Part shown: positions 23,797-35,933 of the stretch, one piece after another
How positions within the stretch are numbered: the stretch's first letter is position 1
Layout: each line of letters starts with the position of its first letter
The notes under the pieces: generated by a model
What the model saw: the letters and a program-made list of their open reading frames with translations, nothing else
Told to the model about the DNA's origin: nothing
Database searches by the model: none
NCBI GenBank assembly: GCA_031763025.1
Contig: JASSKH010000050.1
Location: forward strand, 372,001 to 436,000
Direction of reading: 5' to 3'
Origin: Macrocystis pyrifera
Taxonomy: Eukaryota > Sar > Phaeophyceae > Laminariales > Laminariaceae
DNA: 64,000 nt
Position numbers and translations under genes: made by a program

Positions 23797-25579
23797 TGTA
23801 CGGGACATCACCTACTCGCACATATCTCCCAATACGGCTTTTGCATCACGACTACCGCCACGCAACCAGTGCGACAGTCGTGACTCGTTCATGCTTTTGC
23901 TGTTGCATAATGTTTGACGGACAATATGGTCAGGTGTACATGACATGGACCTGAACATCCGGGTGTTGGCAACATCGAGGGTTTTGGTGTGCATCAGATA
24001 TACGAGAGTACAGGGTACCGCAGAAGTAGGTGCAAATCGCGTGGTCCCGTTCGTGAAATTAAAGGTCACGGAAATATGGCGGACGAAACCCGTTAAGCGA
24101 CAGTCGTGGGCGGCGTGTGTCCCTGACACGGGCGCGTGGGGTGAGTTTTCTAAGTCTGTATTCCGGCAAATCGTTCGCAAACTCGGCAGGTAGCCCAACG
24201 CACAGGCACACCGAGAACTGTTCGTTTGCATCGTCGCTCCGTTCTTTCATGCCATCGTTTTGTTCGCTTGTACAATCGCTCGATCGGCTCTTGGTCGCCC
24301 GGTTGCAGGTCCGCGGCCGAGGCAAAATTAGCCCGGGATATACCAAATGGCTTAGTAGGCAGTATTCGTCAACTAGAGTGCTTGGATAAGTATCAGGTAG
24401 ATACTCGTACATAGCGCCCAACAAGCTGAGCGTTGGTGAACAGGCCGCTGGTGCGTGTCAGCTATCCTTATCCGTCGTTTTATCGTGTTAACGTCAATCG
24501 TTAAGGGTCAATGTACAGAAGGAAAGCCAGAGTCATGCCGGGAGTGAGATTGCCGGGGGCGGATTGACAACAAGATAGGCAGGGAGACAAACAGACAGAC
24601 AAACAGACAGACAGGCAGACAGGCAGGCAGACAGGCAGGCAGACAGGCTAAATTATTGACCGCCGTTTCAGATACCTCGGTAGACAATGAAAAAAATCTC
24701 GCACATGACTGTGGTTGTATGTATTACATGCCCTGTTTTGGTGTCAACATATTTATCTGAAATGTATCGCAAATGTCGAACCGGACTTCGACCGTGTACA
24801 ATTTTTCTGCAGTTGAAATATTGCTACTGATGAAGTCGAAACACATGGAGATACCCTGCGCCACACCGCTATCCAACATATATCAAAGATCCAACACGTC
24901 GCCGATATCGTGCGACCTGATTTCTGTGTGGAACACGGTCAACCCTTACGTTGGATTGTGAGTTGTTGACGTAACTTCGCCGAGTTTCGCGGGTAATACT
25001 CCAAAGCGCCCTTGACCTCCCCCCCCCCCTCACTCTAGCCTGGGCGATGACAACCAGTCACTTCGAATATAGTTTGTCAACACCTCTCGATAAATTGGCA
25101 TTGGCTGTCAACACCACTTACAATGTTCAACATTGCCAAACCTTGAATCTGCTTCCGACTTCGTGCCACTCTGCTCATACCCCCCACGTAGTGCACCCGC
25201 ATACGTGATACTGATTTCCACCGCTGGGCCGTCATTTCAAGTTGTCTTGCCCTGATCGAAACACTCTATATTCATGAAAACGCATTACACTACAATAGGT
25301 CATCGGCGGACCTTATCTTAGCAACATGCTACACCAACAAATTATATCGGTGTTTTCATAGCCTCATTTTTACCAAGCTGGTGGCCGGCGTTGCGAGAGT
25401 TGTATGCGTACAGCACGAGCTTCGTCTCACCCAAATATCCAATCATTTTGGTCAACAAGGGGATCAGCCGTTCATCGAAGCAATACATGATGCAAAGCAG
25501 GTGTGACATCTTGACCAACATCAGCGCAAGGCTTGGTCGAGTACCGTGATGGATGCAAACGAGTACAGGCGAGCGGTGT
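23797..25579. other. Intergenic with a CAGACAGG microsatellite
   Basis: No gene recognised. At 24575-24652 a microsatellite of CAGA/CAGG tetranucleotides (CAGACAGGCAGG type) runs for about 75 bp. A C-tract lies at about 25018-25029. This is the 3' flank of the fucosyltransferase-like gene. Confidence 0.6.
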
Positions 25580-25777
25580 TCAGTCCACCACGAGGCTACG
25601 CTTCTTTCTGGGGTACCATGGGAGGTCCAGACTGATGCCCGAGTCCTTTTCTTTGCCGAGTCCATCTCTGAGCACCATGACAAGCCTGCCAAGGTTCGAG
25701 GAGCAAGTACCCACGAACACGTCAGCCGCCGCCAGCTGCTTGAGGTCCGCCATGAGGTAAACTAAAGACCCGTACCC
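25580..25777 (-). CDS. Fucosyltransferase-like gene, terminal exon 6
   Basis: 65 codons and a TGA stop at 25580-25582. It contains LVYLMADLKQLAAADVFVG followed by TCSSNLGRLVMVLR, the conserved ...D..V.TFSS...RL element of the family, and ends in a basic WYPRKKR tail. Acceptor AAG at 25778-25780 is chosen because it keeps phase 0; the polypyrimidine tract is weak. Confidence 0.85.
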   Translation of the reverse strand, partial: GYGSLVYLMADLKQLAAADVFVGTCSSNLGRLVMVLRDGLGKEKDSGISLDLPWYPRKKRSLVVD

Positions 25778-28700
25778 CTTGTATATGACGCGCAGCAGTA
25801 AGGAATATCGAGGAGGGAACGCGTTGAAGGGATAAACTCTTGCACGGAGGGCATAGACGAAGGGCATCGACAAGAGTGTGTTCGTGGGTTCGGTCATCGA
25901 CTGCTACCGCGAACATCAGCGTTCCGTGTATTTTTAGTGTAGGTTTGCCTGGTTGTACCCTGCTGTGTTTTCACCGACCATAAAAGGGATTGTTCCAGAC
26001 GAATGATCTATTCGCATTCGAAGCGTTGCGATGTCGCAAAGGTTCTACTCATCGTGGATGGCATACTTCAGGGCTTTGGGTTGAATGTACCCCGGGTTTG
26101 ATGTGTTGCAGCTCTGGAAGAGTAAGGGCTCTCTATTTGGGTACGTGTGTGTTTTACCGGCTTGGATCTCCGGACAAGACGAGGGAATTACTGGCACGAA
26201 AACTCGGTTCGCAACGAAGGTCAAAGCGTAACGATGGACCGAAACCGACTTTAAACGCGGACGTGTGCAAAAGCCGAATATTTGGGGCACCATAGTAGGC
26301 GAGCGAGCGTCGATATCACCATCGTCACAGTTATCGCAATGAACACACGGTCTCAAGCGCGACGTGAGTTAGTACCTGTGATATGGAGTGTGTGGTCATT
26401 GGCGAAGTTTTCACTCCGCCGGGCACTCCATCGTCGACATGCACAATGTCCTCACTGGATACGCCCGGAAAGTATGCGCCGGTGAGGGCGCGGACCTCGT
26501 TCGCCACGTTTGAGTCGTCCGAGGCGACCCATATCCCTTTGATAGCACTCACTGAAGTCCCATTAGGTTCTTGCTGGAGGTAGCGCACCGCTTCCGCCAA
26601 GTAGTCCTGAGGAAAAAACGCAGCACGACATCGGAAGGGGGACGGGTGAAAAATTCTTAGTTTTTAGTGATTATGTCATACTCATGTTGAACCCCCTGCT
26701 GCATCACGACCTTTCTGGTAGACAGCTAAGGTGCTGTGGGACATGGCGTTCGCCCCTTCTCGACGTATAAATTCCTGTCGTAATTACCTCCACATCGTGT
26801 TTGAAATCATGGTGGTGTGGCTTGATCTTGTCCCCGCGACGAATGTGTATCGCTATGAAGGGCGACGTTTCCAATGTTTCCCTAACACGAGTAACCACGT
26901 CCATGTCCCTGCGAAGCCACGGCGTCAGGTGACTCCACAGGAACTTCGTCATCACCTGCGTGGTGGCGGGGGGAATGCATCAAAACGTATAGCGCTTGTT
27001 GGTGGCAGGTCAGATATTTCAAAATCAACGTATTGACCATTACGTATGGAGGGGGAGGGCATAATCTACCATTAGCGAAAGCAACTGTTGGCTGCACACT
27101 AACTTCACACCGAATTCAGCCTCAACGCTCAAACAGAGTCGTGGGTACTGCGCCAGTAATAGATCTAGCCAACAAGCGAAGTATGACCCCAACACAATGA
27201 TAATGTGCAGACTATAACAGGACCAATGTTGGTTCATGCGACATGCTTCCAGTTTCATCCAGCGCAGTGAAGAAAGCACCATAAGGGCATTCTCTTTTGG
27301 GAAAATCCTATTCGCCCACTTTTGTCGGTCTGTCCGATGAAATCACACACCAGGCATAGCCCTGTATAGCTTGCCTTTTTCCTCCCACCAACGATCCCAA
27401 TGAATTGACGTTCATACCGGGACGGATGTAGAAAAGCTAGCACACGCACTAGCGGCCTGCGCCAACTCTTAGATTGTCGACTGCACTGTGCGTTGAGCTA
27501 TATGATACCCACTCGAACATCCTGATTTTGCGAACACCCTCGTTTCATATCGTGTCCCATAATCAAACCATCTTCCTGGAGTGCAACCCTCGGTACGTAG
27601 ATCTATCGATAATCGGCTCGATTGCAATGTATTGCCCTACATAGGACCTCATTCGACAATCCAGTACAAGGTATGAATTTCAGCTACAACGCCTTCTTCG
27701 CGGAGCAGCCAAACTCCGAGGTCAAGCACGCACACTATGGACACGAGCGTGACCGCGAGAACATATGCTCGATGTACCACACTTTTAGGAAAATCTACCA
27801 ACTCAAGTGCGTTCAAACGTCCCGCAAGTGAACGTTTCTTCACCGATCCTACTGCAGGTACGTGAGTTCGGTAGTATTGGCGCATGATACGGCCGTCTAG
27901 CCTCTATCAACAACTCGCTGCGACTACTGTTCAATATGGTGTCTAGAATATGGTTTTCTGAGTTCGTAGGTAAAATAATATCTAGATAACGGCCATTTGG
28001 AATCCGTACCGAAATTGCTATTTAAGGGTACGAAAGAGATAAAACGAGCAATATCGTCAGCGAAGCGACTTTTCGTTTTTACGCGTCTTTGCTAATTATT
28101 GAATGCACACCCATGCCGTTCATACTATTGTCTGGATGAGATTCGTAGTATCCGACGAATTGTGTCAGCCTTTTCATTGTGAGTGAATGATGCCTTGCAC
28201 ATTGTCGGAACACAAATCAAGTATCAGCACTGTATATTCAAAGGATGCGTTTATTTTTTTTTCACACATACCCCCTAAATTCGTCTGGACGCAGACGCGT
28301 AAAAATCATGCCAAAGAGTGTGTTCTCGGCCTAGCCTCATGAAAAACAAAGGTCGGCACTCACCGCCCTAGCGCCGCGGTGGTCGACGTCCAACACCTCG
28401 AACGAGGCGGAAAAATTCGCTGCCCGGATCACTTCCACTGACACCGCGATCCTGTCCGCCTCCTCTTCATCTTCAGCCGAAACCCCTGCCGAACGCAGGT
28501 GCTGTTTCCACAGCTGCGACCAAAAATCGTGTTGGTTCAACGATCCAAAGAAAGGGTTAGCTTGTTTCGTCGATCCAACGGAAGCTTTTTCCTGAAGCCG
28601 AACGACCCGTTCTTGCTGGAGTTGATCCACCACTAGTGTTGGATATCGAAATCATGAACGTTTCGGTACGATAAGGCCAAAATAACTTCGACAACAACAA

Positions 28701-31700
28701 CGTTATCGTACCGATATTCCGGGAAAGTCGATGATGATAACGATAACGATAATGGAGGCGAAAACCGGCGCAAAACGCCCTTTTTCGATCTTTTTTGGGT
28801 CGCGTCATCACCACTAGGACCCGTAATACAAGTGAATACAACACCAGCAGAGGGTTCCCAGGATCAACGTATTCCAGGTTGTTGTTCTCACATTAACTCT
28901 TCGCCACAATACAATGCAGACAAGCTCCCATAACTCTGGAGTGGAAGAGATACCTCGGTAAAAATAAAACAACCAAAGAATAGTACACATGATAACTGAA
29001 GCACATGTCGTACACCTCAGACAAAAATGAAAGTGAGGCCCGTGCACGTAGGTATGAGATACATGCGGTACGCTGTACAAGTCGCCACAGAAACCGAGAA
29101 GACCACATACTACCCAGAAGAAATGGACAGGATGGAAAAAACAACTCGACGTCGAAAAATCGAAATCAAAATAGGGGAAAAAAACAAAAATCGAAAAGGC
29201 ACGAGAGACAAAACTTCAATTCAGGCAAGAAAGCAAGAAATCAGAAAGGAAACACACGAGAGAATGCGCCTGTTTTCGCAGATTGCAGGCTCGCACACTA
29301 CGCGAGGGGTGTAGAACAGAGATAAGAACAAAAAGACAAACATACATACTCCGCTACTAAGAACGCCAGGGAAGCAAAAAAGAGACAAATAGCCAAAACC
29401 AAAATGGAAGTCTTAAGACAGGTATTGGCTACCAGGTATACCGGGTATTGTGTATTTATTGTCTACCACGTACGTACGTACATGAAAAAAGGAAGAAATC
29501 AACTGATCAGGTTTAATATGCTGTATTATTATTGCGGAGGACTACAGTAAATGGGACCTACGGCACACTAAAATCTACACATTTCCCTATTTTTACTAAC
29601 AATATTTGGTCGTATTTTCTATGCCCCCCCGTAATAACAGTAGAAGATATGTAGCTGTTAAGTATCAAGGCGCAACGGCAACCACAGCTCAACACGAAAT
29701 GTATATAATGCCGCACAATGCTATTCGGAAGAACTTGTGTACGTACTCACGAACCCAACCGTCGCCGCCACACAAAAAACAAAAATTCACTTGTCCTTCC
29801 TGCCGAGCGCGCTTGACCATACCAATCCGTGCGAACCGTCCAAAAACACGAGGAGGGCATAGACAGTGTCATCTCCCAACCTATTACGCTTTTTCGTTAC
29901 GACATTCCCAGCCGCTGAGAAAACGCGCTCAGACGCAGCCGACGAAGGAGGAATCGCTAAATAAATTCTTCTCGGCCAATCTAGCCAGGGTTGGGTACGC
30001 AAACTGGTGCCGGCACGACCAGCTCAAGTCGTCCTCCCCGGTGCTCTCGTCGTCGTCGTCCTCGTCGTCTTCAAGCCCCTTCTCAAGCGTGAAGCGTTGG
30101 AGCTCATGCTCGATCGCCTGCATCCTTGCTGTCAAGGACAGCGGCGGGGCGATAGAGGTTTTGTTGCCGTGTCCCCTGTCCCCCGTGGAGGCGTTCGGCC
30201 TTTTATCGTTTTATCGTATCGTTATCGTTGATCGAATTATCGAAACTAATATCGAAATACCGAACTTTTTTCGGTTCGAATAAAAAAAAGAAATTATCGA
30301 ACGATATATCGAAAGTTTCGGTACTATATCCAACACTATCCGCCACAGTTAGCGAACTCCAGCTAGAGTCTTAGCGTGTCTGAGCGCAACCACCCGAAAA
30401 TAGCCTCTCTACTGTAGCAAGACTGACCTCGGGTGTGTCGAACGTGCACAAGTGGGGCATGTTGCTGAATAGGCAGCTCCATCCATGTGACACCAGTCCA
30501 TCGCTCTCGTGAGAACATTCCAGCTCTGGCAGCTGGGTGCTGTCCACCAGTACGGCGAGATCGCTCCACCCTTCTACGGCGACGGCATACACCCAGGCAT
30601 TCAACAGATCTGATTTTTATGGGAGACGTTGGCAGCAAAGTGGCATGGTGCCACGGGGAGAATACGGTAGTTGGGACAAGACATAGTCATCGTGGGCTGG
30701 CGTGCGTAGCTAGTACTCCGCGAAGGCACCGATTTAGAAGTTGGGAATTTATACGGAGGGTAGTGTCCGCCGACCTGTGTAGCGACTGGCCTGAACCTCA
30801 TCGAACTATATCGAACCAATGCGTTAATCCTGGCGAAACAAGCAAGCAGTGTGCTAAGGGTGTCAACGGCGGTCTACCACATCCTGTTCAAGGATGGTGT
30901 CACGACTGTTCTCTGCGTTGGTGTTGCTCGATGCTGCGTCTATGCTGTTGATAACTGCTGTGTGTGTGGTATTGCTGTATACACGTACGAAGTATCACAC
31001 AATTTAGACACTAGATTAATTTACCTGCGGCTGTGTGCTGTTATGTTGACCCTGTCTCCCGCAAACTGGTACTGCTGGTCCCGTTACTTCTGCCATACCA
31101 CGACTGCCGTACTATTATTGCTGTACTATCCGCACTGCTGTACGGAGGCGGGACGGAGGCGGCGGCGGCGGCACGAACAGCAAGCAGGACGAGCATCACA
31201 TGATACTCGTACTGGCAGCTTTGTACGCTGTTGCTGTAGTACCTGCAACCCTGATACCTTGCCACTGCTACAGGTTACTATAATACTACTTTTGAATCTA
31301 CACAAAAAGCCGTATCAAATAAAAGATAGGCATCAAAGCAGCAGCAGCAGCAATAACAGCAGCAGCTCATCCCCGGAAGAAATACTCACATCATTTCGAA
31401 CCACACCATACTAAAACTCAACAACACTCAATCAATATATAAATATTTGTGAAATGAAGAAGTTTCGACACGTTGCAACCTCGTATCATTCTCCCTTGTT
31501 CGGGTTATTATATAGTATCAGTGCGCAGAATGATTATTTTAAATAGTCCTGTTGACCCGGGCAGCATCCAGGGGAGCCACTGGCGGCCTATATCTTTGAC
31601 AAGGAATTACATATAGAATACGTGCCGCCGTGCATCTTCCTCAGTGTCTGTTGTAGGCAGAGTGGCCACGTATAGCTATACGACGAAGGATTGGCCAGAA

Positions 31701-33592
31701 CTCTCTGTAGTCTCGGTTAAGTTGTGGTGGAGTAGTAGGACGATGGTAGATTACACAGGAGTCTGTGTCTGGCCAGAAAGGTATACTTGTACTGGTAGGG
31801 TTTTGTCAATGTGCAGACGGAAATCATCGAGACGAGCCCCCTGCCGCAGATGAAGGTGAGGCAGGATCATGTTTTTAACAGGTGAGTGCATGCTCCGAGC
31901 GTGTCTTACAGATGCGGCGCAAAAACGTCGCGAAGAATGTACGAGGATCAGGACCGCCTTTCTTCTCACAACCATCCAAAGTCAGCACCACGGGAAGAAG
32001 GGGCGCAGCAACATCGGGTCGACGGCGATGAAGGGAGGGAATCACGAAATGACGTCCTAACGTGGGAACATTCCCACGCCCGGAGCTAAGGAACAGGGGG
32101 GGAAACCCACAGGGACGGAATTTTAAGGGGACTTTGGAAGAAGTACACCCGTCGCTTGGTTGGTACAATATCCGCAGATTGATGCGCGCGTGTGTTTGTT
32201 TCTCGTTTGGAGAAATGGGGTTAGACAGATTGGGAGTGTTTCCGATGCAAGGATAAGACCGCCCTCTTGCCCACGAGGAAAAGGATTGTTGTTCTGATTC
32301 GGGTTTTAACTACTTTCCCGAGATGCTCCGTGGAGGACGGGGGAGTTTTCTTTTTTTTCTTTTGCTATCTTGACGAGTATTTGCTGCTCTTCAGGTTTAC
32401 TTTTAATCTTTGTTGTTTGGGTTTGAAGACATCGAACGTGGGGGGATGTCAGGGCGAGCAGAGGACATTTCACCATTGTATTTTTAGACCCGGAGTCGTA
32501 GTACCTCGGAAGGATAGCATACAAGGGGATCGATTAAACGTGTGTGGGCTCGTAGGGAGCTTGGGGCACGTCGATCACTTGAAAGCACGGACTTGAACCA
32601 AACTGAGAACTTGTGAATCCCTGGCACGTGACACTCGCCCCGCGAACGTCTGCAACGTTATCTGCACGCTCGTGAGTTACCCGCCTGACCTACCCCTCCG
32701 ATTAGCCGGATCTCCGCGAGCCCAAACGGGTCAGACCGTAGAGTAAAATGCACGCTTTATTGCCATGCCGCAAGCAATAATAATAGTAGTAAGACAATAA
32801 ACAGATGTACAAAATCGTGATGCGCATAGGGTCGCTTCCCGTAACACAACTCACTCCAAATTCGCGAATACGTAGTACGGAGTACCTGCAGCGACAGGTG
32901 GACACGGACTGCCATTAGATGGGCGAGAAAAGGGCTATAAAACCATGATTGCTTTTTCACGTTAGATTTTATTGCCTGCGCTTGGCCCAGATAGTCCCGT
33001 GCGCATGTCCTTTCAAAAAATTCACTTCCTTCAAATGCGCAACCACTGGCACGCCAGCCACATCCTCGACGTCACGCATGGGTTCCCACAACTGCCGATA
33101 ATATATGTAGTCATAAATAGGTGTGTCCGACATTTATCTAATATTGCTGCAACCTAACAACGCCGGACCGAACACCCATGTAATGTCCAGTTGAGCTCTT
33201 GAGATTCAAGAAAATCGAAGCCCAGCTTGGCGGTGCATCAAGCGCATCAGCTTACGCAAGTGTCACACGCTAGAGTAAGATCTTATCCAAACTTGTACGC
33301 GTTGGGGTATTGAGCGTTGCGGCCAGCCTCCACCACAACGATACTCACTATTTATGTTGCTCCCGAAGCCACAGGGTCTCCACGTGTAGCTCACTCTCCC
33401 CAGCTCACACCCCAGCTTGTGCCCAGAGAAGTCCTCCACCCAATGCGGCGAGAAAACCTCACTATTAGTCGCACGGGTCATTTGTGCCGACGGCTGCGCC
33501 TCTGCAACCCTGTTGTTACCTCTTCCTCCGAACAAAACGAACACCTGGAGAGCTACCAGCAGCGCCTGCCGTGATCGGCCGAACGCGTACAT
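25580..33592 (-). CDS. Alpha-1,6-fucosyltransferase-like glycosyltransferase (GT23/FUT8 type), six exons
   Basis: Predicted type II Golgi enzyme moving fucose from GDP-fucose to a glycan. Exons on minus: 33592-33349, 30609-30428, 28615 (or 28591)-28364, 26955-26788, 26606-26376, 25777-25580. Phases agree at every junction (1, then 0 throughout), giving about 424 residues. Features in order: short basic N-terminus with hydrophobic anchor, GFGSNIN nucleotide-fold start, AWVYAVAVEGW helix, HIRRGDK (donor-binding basic motif of FUT8-type enzymes), VASDDSN and VFVGTCSSN. FUT8 proper is longer and has a C-terminal SH3 domain, absent here. The acceptor is unknown. A hAT element fills intron 2. Exon 3 has the weakest family resemblance; its boundaries rest on splice signals and phase. 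Confidence 0.8.
26376..26606 (-). CDS. Fucosyltransferase-like gene, exon 5
   Basis: 77 codons after a strong acceptor, TTTTTTCCTCAG: DYLAEAVRYLQQ, GIWVASDDSNVANEVRAL and VHVDDGVPGG. The donor is CAG followed by GTACTAA. The SDDSN segment matches the family (S/T)DD element. Phase 0 at both ends. Confidence 0.88.
26788..26955 (-). CDS. Fucosyltransferase-like gene, exon 4 (donor-binding motif)
   Basis: 56 codons: FLWSHLTPWL, then SPFIAIHIRRGDK and a His-rich PHHHDFKH. HIRRGDK corresponds to the FUT8 family HVRRTDK segment that contacts GDP-fucose. The donor is GAG followed by GTAATT. The following intron is only 181 bp. Confidence 0.88.
26956..28363. other. Intron 3 of the fucosyltransferase-like gene
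   Basis: A 1.4-kb intron, donor GTGAGT, acceptor CCACCACGCAG after a pyrimidine-rich run. No internal element or gene recognised. Confidence 0.6.
28364..28615 (-). CDS. Fucosyltransferase-like gene, exon 3 (boundaries tentative)
   Basis: Open frame with DFWSQLWKQHLRSAG, an acidic EDEEEAD and IRAANFSASFEVLD, ending at a perfect donor, GTGAGT (28358-28363). Two acceptors keep phase 0: CTCCAG before 28615 or CTTCAG before 28591. It is not itself diagnostic for fucosyltransferases; it is assigned here because both borders and the phase fit exons 2 and 4 and the strand agrees. It could instead belong to another transcript. Confidence 0.55.
29529..29637. mobile_element. MITE family M1, copy b, nested in the hAT element
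   Basis: Ends TTATTGCGGAGG and CCGTAATAA, with GTAAATGGGACC on one side and GTCGTATTTTCTATG on the other. The core carries CATTTCCCTATTTTTACTAACAA-type sequence as in copies a and d. Being inside 28634-30338, it inserted after or within the hAT element. Confidence 0.8.
29787..30135 (-). pseudogene. hAT transposase C-terminal dimerisation domain remnant
   Basis: An upstream piece (29929-30135 frame) has an acidic run followed by FAYPTLARLA. After a frameshift near 29965-29990, the downstream piece (29787-30002 frame) reads YLAIPPSSAASERVFSAAGN and VVTKKRNRLGDDTVYALL. That is the conserved hAT C-terminal signature (P.S...SER.FS..G...T..R..L). The two pieces overlap in different frames, so the gene is broken. 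BED finger and RNase H-like catalytic parts are absent. Confidence 0.9.
30346..30360 (-). promoter_or_regulatory. Putative intron-2 branch point displaced by the hAT insertion
   Basis: On minus, TTCGCTAACTGTG contains CTAAC, a good match to a splicing branch point. In the pre-insertion sequence (one copy of the 8-bp duplication removed) its branch adenosine would lie about 20 nt upstream of the CTCCAG acceptor. The hAT element now separates the two by about 1.7 kb. Confidence 0.45.
30428..30609 (-). CDS. Fucosyltransferase-like gene, exon 2
   Basis: Two leading bases complete an Asn codon, then 60 codons beginning LLNAWVYAVAVEGWSDLAVL and including a Trp/Cys-rich GWSCLFSNMPHLC. The donor is GAG followed by GTCAGT (30422-30427). 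The pattern matches the region after the GFG motif in FUT8-type enzymes (hydrophobic helix, then a W..F..C segment). Confidence 0.75.
30610..33348. other. Intron 1 of the fucosyltransferase-like gene
   Basis: A 2.7-kb intron with donor GTGAGT and acceptor AAAAATCAG. It contains a CAG-type trinucleotide repeat (about 31337-31366) and no recognised gene on either strand. Confidence 0.65.
33349..33592 (-). CDS. Fucosyltransferase-like gene, exon 1
   Basis: ATG at 33590-33592 opens MYAFGRSRQ, then the anchor ALLVALQVFVLFGG and a lumenal stem. It ends TWRPCGFGSNIN at a GTGAGT donor (33343-33348). The frame is open further upstream, but the paralogue at 7131-7371 starts at the matching Met, which decides this start. 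The exon ends one base into a codon; exon 2 supplies the other two. Confidence 0.8.
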
Positions 33593-35933
33593 GATGCTTG
33601 CTATGTCGTGGCCACCAAGAGTTACCGAGTCGCAGAGCGTCGTGGGTGTCCCTATCCTCTGCACGTTCACGAAAAAATGCAAACAACCACACACATTTGT
33701 TGGAGTAGCAGAGACGGCACTACTGTGGATACCTGGTATCAGGTTGGAAAGGGTAGCATTAGTTCGGCTTGTTCACGAAAACAATTTGAAACATTCCCAA
33801 TGGCTTCACGGGGCAAGGCCCGGGTGGGGGCGGCGGAGTGCACCAAAGAAAATTGCGTTGTATGGACAAAATACAATTAAATGTCAGCATATAATATGTG
33901 GCATGCTATGCCATAGTGCATCATTTTCAATCGGACTCCTGCTCGTTGCGATAGTTCTCGCGGCGAGTGAGTAGTTCGGGTAAATCATCATAGGGGCGAT
34001 TATTAATAACTACAATGGTGCAGGTATGGGGTAGTACGTTTGCGATCTTGAAGACAGGAACAGGTGTATTGTGATGCGGTGAACGGTATAGGGTAGTGGT
34101 AAGGGTGGTGGTGAGGGACGCAGGTGGTTCTGGCAGCTGGAAGAAGCAGAGCTTCGCTTCTTCTGATTTGGATCTTCTTATTGATGGCGAGAGCTGAGGA
34201 GGTGCTCTGGTAGAGAAGGGAGAGGTAAGGGGGCGGGACTCGACGCCCAGATATTCTCGTCACACTCCACTCCACAAGCTCTCCTAAATTTCTCTTATCT
34301 GATGTACTCCTATTGAACTTTCCTATGGCTACCGATCGTTCTTCTGCTAATACAAGACCTTCTCACTTCGTGATCCTATCTGCGTTAAGGAACATTACTC
34401 TCGTCTAACGGGTTATCCGCCCTAGGGAACATTCCTAAAAGAACGTTACTGAATATCCGCCGGGTTAATCCATTCTTTAGATTATTCTCGTATTCGCGAG
34501 ACTACAAGACTGCAACGTAATATCTATATCTATAGCCCTTGAGTGATCTACTCATATCACATTAACCCACCCTGAATAGTCGTATATGCAGACCACAAGA
34601 TGGTCGGAGGGTGATGACGAAGTTCATCCCAAACGGCCAGGAAAAAGGTGGTCGAAGATGCGGCTATTCGAAACAAAAGAAATGAGGCTATAACCCTCCC
34701 CACACCTCGTAATAAGACCCAAACATTACGAAGAGGGGGTGTTGGCTCAGAACAACCACTAAAAGGGAGACTAAAGTAGAGAGAGAGACAGAACTCAAAG
34801 CGGAAGCGAACTACGACGTGTTTTTTTTTTACCTCCGGGTTGTGATACACCTGCTTTTATTACTCTACTGGTGTGTGGGAACCCATACATGCTCTACTGC
34901 AGAATTCCGATTGTTCTGTACTCAAGACGGGTGTGTGGTATGTTCAGGGCTTCTGGTACTGTACAAATATATGCCCCCCGAAGTGGGATGCTTATTTCCC
35001 CCTTGGAAGAGGACGAGCGGCGAGAACAAGGAGCCAACTGAAGAAACTGCCACAAAATACGACGCCGGCAAGACCCCCGTAAACGCAATTTTTCGGACCG
35101 TGTAGTACTCGCTTGTGCTTCGCGTCCTCAATACGTAAGAGTATGTTTTTTACGGCCGTAAGTTTTGAGCGGGGCATCGCAGAAATGCCATTGTTTCGAC
35201 ATTCCTTGATTTATATAGGGCAAATGTCAAAATCATATATACCTGATCCGTTTGAGCAAAAATCAGGTATATTCTAAAATCAAGTAAAAAACGCGCGCCA
35301 CGAGCGGTGTGATGTCTATGACAATCCGGTAAAAAAAGAATGCGCCTAAAGCATTAAGCGTACCACATTGCCTCCAAAATGTGAATTATTTGTTTTCTTC
35401 AGGGTGTAGGTACCACGGGCTCCACTTGGACCTGCAAAGAGTCACTATTAATATGCTTCGCTTGTTTCGCCACGGCGGGAGCGCCACAAGAGTATTTACT
35501 CTGTGTCTGGCGCCCCCCTCCCGTTGACAGCCTTAAAGCTTCCAGACCGTCCTCGCGGAACCGCCTGCTCGGCACGAAATTATCTCGCCGCACCAAACCT
35601 GAGACCACCTCGACGCGGGGTGCTGCAGACGAAATGCCGAGTGTCCATGGTGCTGTAACGACTGCTGTGAACATAGACATAAGAAGACAACAGAGTACAC
35701 ACAACAACTAACTGAAGCACATCGCACACCCCAAAGGAGAAAAAGTGAAACAGCGTACACATGTATGCATGTATATACGTACGACGTACGAGTACAAAGT
35801 TTACACGTCAATACAGAAGAATTTCAACCGAGGGAGGGCAGACGCATACGGAGAGAAAACACAGCGTACGTATGGCCTCTCTGATTGGTTCAAAGTTGGC
35901 CAAAATCAGTTGAAAGCTAGACAGAGTAGAATC
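33593..35933. other. Upstream flank of the fucosyltransferase-like gene; no further gene recognised
   Basis: The first ~150 bp resembles the flank of the paralogous exon at 7 kb. At 35239-35275 an 11-bp perfect stem (ATATACCTGAT / ATCAGGTATAT) encloses a short loop and resembles the ends of the fold-back element at 35934. Nothing else supported. Confidence 0.5.

Larger units (their letters stand above)
28634..30338 (-). mobile_element. hAT-family DNA transposon, internally deleted
   Basis: A 1705-bp element with perfect 13-bp terminal inverted repeats, TAGTGTTGGATAT (28634-28646) and ATATCCAACACTA (30326-30338). It is flanked by 8-bp target duplications TCCACCAC (28626-28633) and TCCGCCAC (30339-30346) that differ at one base. 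Eight-bp duplications and TAGTGTTGG-type ends are typical of hAT. Only the C-terminal part of a transposase remains, near the right end on minus, so most of the gene is lost. A MITE (29529-29637) sits inside it. The element lies in intron 2 of the fucosyltransferase-like gene. Confidence 0.92.

Noticed and set aside
26956..27282. Extra fucosyltransferase exon between exons 3 and 4
   Set aside because: The frames there do not align with the paralogous exon or the family, and exons 3 and 4 already join in phase.
28800..29420. AG-rich plus frames inside the hAT element as an internal gene
   Set aside because: Lys/Arg-rich low-complexity reading of A-rich DNA without any motif.
33593..33694. Longer N-terminus for the fucosyltransferase exon 1
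   Set aside because: The upstream in-frame start would be GTG, and the paralogue at 7 kb loses frame there while its Met aligns with 33592.
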